DNA from: Chloroflexota bacterium
GTDB taxonomy: Bacteria; Chloroflexota; UBA5177; JANWHV01
Direction of reading: 5' to 3'
NCBI GenBank assembly: GCA_025450255.1
Contig: JANWHV010000089.1
Location: forward strand, 1 to 5,216
DNA: 5,216 nt
The notes below the pieces were generated by a model. The model made no database searches. It worked only from the letters and a program-made list of their open reading frames with translations, and had not been told where the DNA came from. Positions 1 through 5,216 of the stretch are shown one piece after another (the first letter of the stretch is position 1; the number at the start of each line of letters is the position of its first letter). Both the position numbers and the translations under genes were made by a program.

Positions 1-228
1 GCCTGTACGCACATGGGCTGCATGCTCAGTTGGATTGACGGCGCCGGGACGTTTCTCTGCCCGTGTCATGGGGCGCAGTACAATGCGAACGGTACCGTGC
101 TCAGCGGCATCGCGCGACATCCGTTACCGCGATTGCGCCTGCAAATTCGGCCGGGCGGCGCCGTATATGTCTGGTCGGTAGACGAGCGTCCCGCGGTGAC
201 GACTGTGGCCCCCTACAACAAGGCGTAG
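1..228 (+). CDS. Rieske [2Fe-2S] iron-sulfur protein, C-terminal part (5' end outside window)
   Basis: The reading frame is open from the first base to the TAG at 226-228, giving 75 residues; the true start lies upstream of the window. It carries both halves of the Rieske cluster-binding motif: CTHMGC (residues 2-7 of the visible part) and CPCHGA (residues 20-25). By family knowledge the cluster ligands are C2, H4, C20 and H23, and C7 and C22 form the disulfide that marks high-potential respiratory Rieske proteins of the cytochrome bc1/b6f type, as opposed to dioxygenase ferredoxins. A Gly-x-Ala-x-x-Pro-Leu element follows (GIARHPL), as expected after the second motif. Such proteins pass electrons from quinol to cytochrome c or another acceptor on the outer face of the membrane. 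The N-terminal anchor and any cytochrome b partner would be to the left and cannot be seen. Its 3' end converges on the HAD gene with an 82-nt gap. The domain call is firm; the exact complex is inferred. Confidence 0.93.
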   Translation, partial: ACTHMGCMLSWIDGAGTFLCPCHGAQYNANGTVLSGIARHPLPRLRLQIRPGGAVYVWSVDERPAVTTVAPYNKA

Positions 229-310
229 ATATACTCCATGTTCCTGAAAGGGAGTCTGCCCAGTGTCGCTGCGCACCGGGCCGCCCCATGCCTGCGCGGC
301 CACGGAATCC

Positions 311-985
311 CTACACGCCGAGCGACGTGCCGACCTGATCCGTGAGCCAGCCCGTTGCTTCATGTAAGTTGGCAAACACGCGATCGGCGCTGCTGAGATC
401 CTGGACAATCGTGATTTCGTTTGGCACCGCGAGGCATACCAGCCCGGCCGCCTTCGCGGCCGTCACGCCCACCAGTGAATCTTCAATCGCTATCGCATCG
501 TGAGGCTGAAGCCCAAGCCGCGTGAGCGCAAGTTGATAAACGTCCGGCGCGGGCTTGCCATGCTCGGTCTCATTGCCGGAGCAGACGGCCATAAAGTGGG
601 TCCGAATGCCCATGCCCATCAGGGCCGCCGTGATTGACGGAAGTGGGGAGTTCGAGGCCAGGCCGAGCCTTAGCTCAGCCCGGCGAATGGCAGCCAACAA
701 CTCGCGCACCCCGGGCATCGGCGCGAGACTCCTGTCTCGCAGCGCAATGTACGCTTCCCGGTGCGCAACATCGTATTGCTGGTGAGGAATGGGTACGTCG
801 CGCATTTCACGCAGGACGACCCATTCCTCTTCGCCCGCCAGCCCTACCAGGCGCCTGACCTCTCCTAGACTGAGCGGCGGCAGGCTGCTTTGCCGAAGCG
901 CGGCATTGTGCGCTTGCCAGCTCCACAGCTCGCTGTCGATGAGCAGACCATCTAGATCGACGATAACGCCGCGAATTTCAGCCAT
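311..985 (-). CDS. HAD superfamily hydrolase, subfamily IA (beta-phosphoglucomutase / sugar-phosphatase-like)
   Basis: A 224-residue protein, the usual length for single-domain HAD-IA phosphatases with an alpha-helical cap. Motif I is DLDG with nucleophile D10 and acid/base D12; motif II is the Ser in LASNSP (S111); motif III is K144 in HGKPAPDVY; motif IV is IEDS (E168, D169), which binds Mg2+. The GKPAPD and EDSxxG signatures place it with beta-phosphoglucomutase, 2-deoxyglucose-6-phosphatase and pseudouridine-5'-phosphatase-like enzymes, so the substrate is probably a small phosphorylated sugar or nucleotide; which one cannot be read from sequence. It is cytosolic, with no signal peptide or membrane segment. 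The frame extends up to an ATG at 1042, but the family homology begins at the Met at 985 (MAEIRGVIVDLDG), 31 nt after the pdp stop, and a GGAG lies upstream at 999-1002. It is probably cotranscribed with pdp, which suggests a role in processing products of nucleoside breakdown. Confidence 0.92.
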   Translation of the reverse strand: MAEIRGVIVDLDGLLIDSELWSWQAHNAALRQSSLPPLSLGEVRRLVGLAGEEEWVVLREMRDVPIPHQQYDVAHREAYIALRDRSLAPMPGVRELLAAIRRAELRLGLASNSPLPSITAALMGMGIRTHFMAVCSGNETEHGKPAPDVYQLALTRLGLQPHDAIAIEDSLVGVTAAKAAGLVCLAVPNEITIVQDLSSADRVFANLHEATGWLTDQVGTSLGV

Positions 986-998
986 GATTGTTGTACAG

Positions 999-1002
999 CT
1001 CC
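999..1002 (-). promoter_or_regulatory. Possible ribosome binding site for the HAD-IA gene
   Basis: Read on the minus strand this is GGAG, 13 nt before the ATG at 985. The spacing is longer than ideal. The competing ATG at 1042, inside the end of pdp, has no recognisable Shine-Dalgarno, so this site modestly supports the shorter protein. Confidence 0.4.
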
Positions 1003-1016
1003 GTGCTACGAAACGA

Positions 1017-2345
1017 TTAATACAGGCGCGTCTCGCGCCCATCTCGGTCTACGAAACCGTAGATAAGCGGAGGGGTTTCAGGCTTGTCGGGGGTGATGGT
1101 GATCGAGCCTCGAAGCATTTCCACGCCTGCTTTAAGTCTTACGGGATCTGGCGCGTATACACTCGCCCATGGCTGGCCGGCGCTGATATTTTCCCCTACC
1201 TTTAACACCAGGCAAATACCGGCTGCCGGGTCAATGTGGTCGTCCTTTTTCTGGCGGCCGGCGCCCAACACGCGCGCCGCCTCACCAAGCAGCATCGCGT
1301 CGATACGCGCGATATACCCCGCCAACGGCGCCGTGACCGCCGCGCTGTGCGCGGCTTTGGGCAACACAAGCGCCGGCGAGTCGGCAACCGTGGCGTCACC
1401 GCCCTGGGCAGTTACGAGATCGCGAAACTTCGCCAGCGCGGCTCCAGATCTCAGCAGGGCGTCAAGCTCGCTCCGCGCGCCTCGATCGTCCGCCGTGCCT
1501 CGTGCCAGCCGCACGAGTTGACTCCCAAGCACGAGGCAAAGCTCGCGCAGGTCTTCGGGGCCGCCGCCGCGCAGCGTTTGGACGGCTTCCTCCACCTCCA
1601 GAGCGTTTCCGATCGCGTACCCAAGCGGTTGATCCATGCTCGTCACGACCGCGACCACGGCGCGCCCAGCGGCCGTGCCAATGTCGACCATGGCGCGTGC
1701 CAGATCGAAAGCCGCGTCGGGCGTGGACATAAAGGCGCCCGACCCAGTTTTCACGTCCAGTACAATCGCCTGCGCGCCTGCCGCGAGCTTCTTGCTCATA
1801 ATGCTGCTCGCAATGAGTGGAAGGCTATCGACGGTCGCCGTGACGTCGCGCAACGAGTAGAGCAGGCCGTCCGCGGGCACCAGTTGCCCGGTCTGTGCTA
1901 TAACGGCGATGCCGATGCTCCGTACCTGCGCAACCATCTCAGCAGCCGAAAGCATGGTGCCTAACCCCGGAATTGCTTCCAGTTTGTCCAGCGTGCCTCC
2001 TGTATGGCCTAGGCCGCGTCCGGACATTTTCGCGACCGTCAGACCCGCGGCGGCTAGTAACGGACCCAGGACCAGGGTTGTTTTGTCGCCAACCCCGCCG
2101 GTTGAGTGTTTATCGACGGTTACTCCGGGCAGCATCGACAAATCGACCACGTCGCCAGATTGAATCATCGCCTGGGTAAGGTCAGCCGTCTCGCGCGAAT
2201 TCAGGCCACGCAGGAACATGGCCATGAGCAGCGCGGCAGCCTGGTAGTCGGGAACCACGCCGGCAACATACTCGCCGATAAACTGCCTGATCTCGTCGGT
2301 GGAGAGCTCGCCGCCATCACGCTTCTTCTTAATGATCCCGTACAC
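1017..2345 (-). CDS. pdp: Pyrimidine-nucleoside phosphorylase
   Basis: A 442-residue full-length member of the thymidine/pyrimidine-nucleoside phosphorylase family (usual length about 430-440). It reversibly phosphorolyses uridine, thymidine or deoxyuridine to the free base and (deoxy)ribose-1-phosphate in the cytosol. Domains in order: N-terminal helical domain (about 1-65), phosphate-binding loop KHSTGGVGDKT (79-89), the family signature from S108 to E123 (SGRGLGHTGGTLDKLE), the base-binding residues R166, S181 and K185 (equivalent to R171, S186, K190 of E. coli thymidine phosphorylase), the KTGSGAFM loop, and a C-terminal PYNP_C domain with GAGRQKKDDHID. K106 just before the signature, where E. 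coli DeoA has Met, and overall similarity favour the broader Pdp type over strict thymidine phosphorylase. The start is GTG (2343-2345), supported by GGAGA 7 nt upstream. It appears to be first in an operon with the HAD-IA gene, which begins 31 nt after its TAA. Confidence 0.96.
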   Translation of the reverse strand: MYGIIKKKRDGGELSTDEIRQFIGEYVAGVVPDYQAAALLMAMFLRGLNSRETADLTQAMIQSGDVVDLSMLPGVTVDKHSTGGVGDKTTLVLGPLLAAAGLTVAKMSGRGLGHTGGTLDKLEAIPGLGTMLSAAEMVAQVRSIGIAVIAQTGQLVPADGLLYSLRDVTATVDSLPLIASSIMSKKLAAGAQAIVLDVKTGSGAFMSTPDAAFDLARAMVDIGTAAGRAVVAVVTSMDQPLGYAIGNALEVEEAVQTLRGGGPEDLRELCLVLGSQLVRLARGTADDRGARSELDALLRSGAALAKFRDLVTAQGGDATVADSPALVLPKAAHSAAVTAPLAGYIARIDAMLLGEAARVLGAGRQKKDDHIDPAAGICLVLKVGENISAGQPWASVYAPDPVRLKAGVEMLRGSITITPDKPETPPLIYGFVDRDGRETRLY

Positions 2346-2352
2346 GTCTTGG

Positions 2353-2357
2353 TCTCC
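2353..2357 (-). promoter_or_regulatory. Ribosome binding site of pdp
   Basis: Minus-strand GGAGA, separated by 7 nt from the GTG at 2345. This near-ideal Shine-Dalgarno supports the non-ATG start, as does the N-terminus, which aligns with family members (xxxIIKKKRDGxELS). Confidence 0.75.
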
Positions 2358-2459
2358 GAGGATCGACTCGTTATGTGCATACCTGAGGCGTTTGCTCGCT
2401 CCGGTTCGCCGCCAGCACGCTCACCAGGCCACGCTTCCCCCGGCCAGGGCAACGGCTGG

Positions 2460-2468
2460 AGTATAGCA
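2460..2468 (-). promoter_or_regulatory. Putative extended -10 promoter element for pdp operon
   Basis: Minus-strand TGCTATACT: a TGn extension plus a hexamer matching TATAAT at five of six positions. No good -35 hexamer stands at 16-18 nt upstream, which is tolerated for extended -10 promoters. Transcription would start near 2453, leaving a leader of roughly 108 nt before the pdp GTG. This is recognised by eye against the housekeeping sigma consensus; no start site has been mapped. Confidence 0.4.
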
Positions 2469-2539
2469 TAGCCGCCTTATTGCCTCGTCCCGCAAACAAC
2501 CGGCGCGTTGACGAGTCGCCCCACCTGACATATGCCGGC

Positions 2540-2548
2540 TGCTATATT
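2540..2548 (+). promoter_or_regulatory. Putative extended -10 promoter element for the Cof-type hydrolase
   Basis: Plus-strand TGCTATATT: TGn plus a hexamer with five of six matches to TATAAT. A start site near 2555 would put the AGGAG at 2562-2566 at the very 5' end of the message, and would leave the ATG at 2532 untranscribed, favouring the GTG start at 2571. A rival arrangement is TTGACG (2508-2513) as a -35 with the weak hexamer TATGCC 17 nt downstream (2531-2536). Confidence 0.4.
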
Positions 2549-2561
2549 GAAGGAAATAGTT

Positions 2562-2566
2562 AGGAG
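2562..2566 (+). promoter_or_regulatory. Ribosome binding site deciding the Cof hydrolase start
   Basis: AGGAG followed after 4 nt by an in-frame GTG at 2571. The spacing is short but workable. The upstream in-frame ATG at 2532 has no Shine-Dalgarno before it, so this site favours the 339-residue product. Confidence 0.55.
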
Positions 2567-2570
2567 ACCA

Positions 2571-3590
2571 GTGGAAGTATCATCGCGCGCCGCGCGATTG
2601 GGCAATAATGGCGCTCGCGCTGCTCACCGTCGCGCGCCACGGTACCGTATGGTGGTGTCGGATATCGACGGTACGTTGCTCAATTCCGCGTCTGAACTGA
2701 CACCCGCCGTACGCGCTGCCGTCGCCGACGCGCGCAAAGCCGGCATCATATTCACGGTAGCGACGGGACGACGCTATGCCACCACGATGAATATTGCTCA
2801 AGATCTCGAGCTGATATCCTCAGGCGGCACTCCGGGCAACGCCGGAGCAGGTAGCGATGGGCATGTGGCATCCGCGCTCTTGAATCCGCCCCTCATCGTG
2901 CAAACCGGGGCAGCAGTCGTCACCAGTGATGGCCGCGACCTCCTATTTCGCGATCCTCTGCCAATAGACGATGCCCGCCTTGCCCTCCAACTATTACTGG
3001 AGGCTGGTCTACAGCCGATTCTCTACGAAGACCGCATCCTGGATCAACGTCTATTTACCGGCCCAGTCGAATTCGAATCGCCGGCAGCCACGAAATATCT
3101 CAACAACAATCCGCACCTTGTGGTGCGCGTGCCGCACCGCGAGTTGCTGCTCGACGCGGATCCTTTGCAAATCGCGGTCATAGAAAGCCGCGAGCGCCTC
3201 GAGGCGAGAATGCCGGCCCTCGGTCTCGCGAACTGCCGCACCTTGCTCTCATACAGTGGAAATCTCGATAGCTGCTTCATGGAAATCTTCCATAAGGATT
3301 GCACGAAAGGGCGGGCAGTCGCGCGGCTCGCGAATTACCTTGGCTTTGGCATCGAAGAAACGGTCTGTATCGGCGATAACTGGAATGATATTGAGATGTT
3401 GGCCGGCGCCGGTTGCGGTATCGCCGTCGCCAACGCGGAACCGGGCGCCTCGCCGTTTGCCCGGCGCGTAACCGTGTCCAACGATCAAGACGCAGTGGCC
3501 GTTGTGATCAGGCAAATACTCGCCGGCGAAGAACCCGGAGAGGCAAATCCAGCATACGCACTCGGCAGGCGCTTGCAGCCCCAAGCGTAG
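2571..3590 (+). CDS. Cof-type HAD-IIB family hydrolase (phosphatase)
   Basis: The protein has 339 residues from the GTG at 2571, or 352 from an in-frame ATG at 2532; numbers below count from 2532. It contains all HAD motifs of subfamily IIB: DIDGT (nucleophile D44, acid/base D46), T78 in ATGRR, K259 in CTKGRA, and GDNWNDIEML (D282, D286) binding Mg2+. The large C2B cap lies between about 85 and 250. Family members dephosphorylate sugar phosphates, nucleotides, FMN or PLP in the cytosol; the specific substrate cannot be assigned. Two oddities are visible: a basic, poorly conserved-looking N-terminal lead of about 26-39 residues before MVVSDIDG, and a Gly/Ser-rich stretch (about 95-118) between the motif II helix and the strand LIVQTGA, where Cof proteins normally join in a few residues. 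A Met at 2649 is a third possible start but lacks an RBS. It is divergent from pdp and converges on the FHA gene with a 37-nt gap. Confidence 0.93.
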   Translation: MEVSSRAARLGNNGARAAHRRAPRYRMVVSDIDGTLLNSASELTPAVRAAVADARKAGIIFTVATGRRYATTMNIAQDLELISSGGTPGNAGAGSDGHVASALLNPPLIVQTGAAVVTSDGRDLLFRDPLPIDDARLALQLLLEAGLQPILYEDRILDQRLFTGPVEFESPAATKYLNNNPHLVVRVPHRELLLDADPLQIAVIESRERLEARMPALGLANCRTLLSYSGNLDSCFMEIFHKDCTKGRAVARLANYLGFGIEETVCIGDNWNDIEMLAGAGCGIAVANAEPGASPFARRVTVSNDQDAVAVVIRQILAGEEPGEANPAYALGRRLQPQA

Positions 3591-3627
3591 CACCGCTATG
3601 TTCGGCAGGCTGAGTTGGCGCGGGCGG

Positions 3628-4893
3628 TTACGTGGATAGGGACACCGTAAACTCGAGCAAGCCGAACTGCAGCGTGTCGCCTTCCCGCAGCGGCATCCAC
3701 TGTTCCGCCACGAGTGTCGACCAGCTCGCCTGGCCTTTGCGGCGCAGCCTGGTTCCGTTCGTGCTTGCCAGGTCACGCACGGAGAAGCCGCCATCTTGGC
3801 GCGCAACCTCCGCGTGCCGCCGAGACACGCCCAGGTCTTCAGCCTCGCCTGGGTCGCATGCCAAAGACACATTGATATATGGTGAGACGGACGGCGCGTC
3901 AAGCCCTCGCCCGACAATCGTGGGCCGGCCATCGCAACGGAAAAGCGTGCCATTGCGCACTTCGATTAACGACAGGGCGCGCACCACGGGTTGCGTCGAG
4001 GCGGGTTGCGTTGGTGGAGCGGACGTAACGACCTGGCTCGACGGCACGAGCGTGGGCGGCGTTACCAGCGGCGCCGATAAATCTGGCATCTTCGTCGTAG
4101 CGCCGTCTGGGACAATCAGCAGTGTTGCGACGTGAGCGCGAGCATTCGCGGCGGCCCGGGCGCGCTGCGCAAGATCGCCGGCCGCCTGCAGCTCTCCCAG
4201 CGACTGGTCAAGTGCCGCGCGCGCGTCGTCGAACGCGCCATCGCGGATGCTCCCGGCGGCTGACGATATTCTCACGTCTTGCGCCGCCAGGATCGATGCC
4301 ACCGACCGCACGGTGTCTCGCCACGGTGCGTCGTCAAAACCCGGCCCGCGTTGCAGTTGCATGTCCGCCAGCGTCTGCCGCACGGCGGAGTATCGTTTTC
4401 GGGCGGTCTCGAGCGCGGCGTTACATTGATATGTTTGCTGGGCGCGCGTCGCGGCCGCAACTGCCGCCTTGTCTCGAGCAGTCTGATCCGCGATCGCCTG
4501 TTTTGCCGCGGTCACCCTGTTGCCCAGAATCACGTACGGCGCGAAAAGCGGCTGAAATGCGTTCGCCTGGTCGAGCAGGCGGCGGTTCTCACCCCACCGC
4601 TGCACCTGACTGGCGACTGGAATGGAGGCCAGAAATTCTCGGGCCCGAAGCGTAAGCGGCGGCAACCGAGCCGCCATCTCCGCCGCCTCAGGCAGGCCTA
4701 TTTGCCGGGCCGCCGCGACATTCGACTCCGCCAGCGAAATCACCTGGTCTAGTTGCAGCAATGCGTCGGTAAGCGACTGCGAGGCACGGGCAAACGGATC
4801 GCTCATCGCCGCACGCGCCTCGGCACGGGGTACACGACCACCTCCAGGCATGAGCGTATGCCGTGGCGCGCTCGTGGGTGCCGGCCGAGCCAT
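3628..4893 (-). CDS. FHA domain-containing protein with helical N-terminal region
   Basis: A 421-residue protein in three parts. Residues about 35-255 are Ala/Gln/Arg-rich and look mostly helical, possibly a helical bundle or coiled coil; I do not recognise a named domain. Residues about 260-303 form a Pro/Thr/Ser-rich linker. Residues about 308-421 are a complete FHA domain: GR (328-329), SRRH (357-360), STNGT (377-381) and GD (405-406). R329, S357 and N379 are the conserved phosphothreonine-binding positions and all are kept, so binding to a phosphorylated protein partner is likely by family knowledge. I see no signal peptide or membrane segment. The gene starts 31 nt after the guaB stop on the same strand and is probably cotranscribed. 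The ATG at 4893 has no clear ribosome binding site; the Met at 4806 (MSDPFARASQ), where the helical part begins, is a credible alternative giving 392 residues, with GAGG 11 nt upstream. The partner kinase and function are unknown. Confidence 0.9.
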   Translation of the reverse strand: MARPAPTSAPRHTLMPGGGRVPRAEARAAMSDPFARASQSLTDALLQLDQVISLAESNVAAARQIGLPEAAEMAARLPPLTLRAREFLASIPVASQVQRWGENRRLLDQANAFQPLFAPYVILGNRVTAAKQAIADQTARDKAAVAAATRAQQTYQCNAALETARKRYSAVRQTLADMQLQRGPGFDDAPWRDTVRSVASILAAQDVRISSAAGSIRDGAFDDARAALDQSLGELQAAGDLAQRARAAANARAHVATLLIVPDGATTKMPDLSAPLVTPPTLVPSSQVVTSAPPTQPASTQPVVRALSLIEVRNGTLFRCDGRPTIVGRGLDAPSVSPYINVSLACDPGEAEDLGVSRRHAEVARQDGGFSVRDLASTNGTRLRRKGQASWSTLVAEQWMPLREGDTLQFGLLEFTVSLST

Positions 4894-4924
4894 GTCGCTG
4901 TATCTGCCGGGATGTCCATGATAA

Positions 4925-5216
4925 TCAACGACTACGTGGGGCGTAGTTCGGTGCTTCTTTGGTGATCACCACACCGTGAGGATGACTTTCGGTGAGGCCG
5001 GAATTGGTGATTCGTACGAATGGCTTCGTCTGCAAATCGACGATCGTTGTCGCGCCGGTATAACCCATGCCGCTTCGAAGCCCGCCCAGAACCTGGTATA
5101 TCACCGCGTGTACCGCGCCTTTATAGGCTACGCGTCCCTCTATGCCCTCCGGCACGAGCTTGCCAATCTGCTGCACGTCCTCTTGGTGGTAACGATCGGC
5201 AGCCAAACGCGTTCGC
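4925..5216 (-). CDS. guaB: Inosine-5'-monophosphate dehydrogenase, C-terminal part (5' end outside window)
   Basis: The frame is open from the right window edge to the TGA at 4925-4927, showing 96 C-terminal residues; the catalytic cysteine loop and CBS domains lie beyond the window. Recognisable IMPDH blocks in order are DRYHQ, which holds the flap Arg-Tyr dyad (the Arg acts as general base in hydrolysis of the E-XMP intermediate), [30 protein letters not shown], and the C-terminal FVRIT...[21 protein letters not shown] oxidises IMP to XMP with NAD+, the committed step of guanine nucleotide synthesis, in the cytosol as a tetramer or octamer. The end APRSR after EAPNY is a normal short bacterial tail. 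A TTG at 5206 is internal, not a start, since the family sequence continues upstream of it. The FHA gene follows after 31 nt. Confidence 0.97.
   Translation of the reverse strand, partial: RTRLAADRYHQEDVQQIGKLVPEGIEGRVAYKGAVHAVIYQVLGGLRSGMGYTGATTIVDLQTKPFVRITNSGLTESHPHGVVITKEAPNYAPRSR

Noticed and set aside
279..301. Inverted repeat GGCCGC / GCGGCC in the gap between the Rieske and HAD genes, as a possible bidirectional terminator
   Set aside because: The stem is only 6 bp with an 11-nt loop and no T-tract follows on either strand; at this GC content it can arise by chance.
986..1042. N-terminal extension of the HAD-IA protein to the ATG at 1042
   Set aside because: The extra 19 residues overlap the pdp coding end, lack a ribosome binding site and precede the normal start of the HAD fold.
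1236..1964. Long open frame on the plus strand (242 codons)
   Set aside because: It lies wholly antisense to pdp, whose catalytic motifs are complete; the translation is Arg/His-rich with no recognisable domain, as expected for a shadow frame in GC-rich DNA.
3591..3627. Possible terminator between the convergent Cof and FHA genes
   Set aside because: No inverted repeat of useful length and no T-run is visible in these 37 nt.
3249..3953. Open frame on the minus strand (234 codons) spanning the Cof 3' end and the FHA 3' end
   Set aside because: It overlaps two genes with clear conserved motifs, crosses their convergent ends, and shows no domain of its own.
4122..4655. Plus-strand open frame (177 codons) inside the FHA gene
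   Set aside because: Composition is Arg/Pro-rich low complexity, antisense to the helical region of the FHA protein, and it has no family features.
5204..5206. TTG as start of a short 93-residue gene
   Set aside because: The IMP dehydrogenase sequence continues upstream to the window edge, so this is an internal leucine codon of guaB.

Overview
The window comes from a bacterium of moderately high GC content. It is a compact, ordinary chromosomal stretch with no mobile element, CRISPR array, RNA gene or phage signature that I can see. A pyrimidine-nucleoside phosphorylase of the Pdp type, a disulfide-type respiratory Rieske protein and an FHA protein with a GVSRRHAEV core would fit a Chloroflexota-like or related Gram-positive-type lineage. 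That placement is only a weak inference.

Layout, left to right: (1) the C-terminal end of a Rieske iron-sulfur protein on the plus strand (1-228); (2) a minus-strand pair, reading from 2345 down to 311, of a pyrimidine-nucleoside phosphorylase (pdp, GTG start) followed after 31 nt by a HAD subfamily IA phosphatase or phosphomutase; (3) a divergent intergenic region (about 2346-2570) with an extended -10 element facing each way; (4) a plus-strand Cof-type HAD subfamily IIB hydrolase ending at 3590; (5) a minus-strand pair of IMP dehydrogenase (guaB, only its C-terminus is in the window) followed by a cytosolic FHA-domain protein with a long helical N-terminal region.

The theme is nucleotide and sugar-phosphate metabolism. 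Pdp releases (deoxy)ribose-1-phosphate from pyrimidine nucleosides, and two unrelated-subfamily HAD hydrolases lie on either side of it, one in the same operon and one divergent. GuaB makes XMP for guanine nucleotide synthesis and is followed by a phosphothreonine-recognition protein of unknown partner. I see no strong case for a previously undescribed system. The most notable points are the pdp-HAD pairing, the mirrored extended -10 motifs that also help choose the Cof start, a glycine-rich insertion in the Cof hydrolase, and the guaB-FHA linkage.
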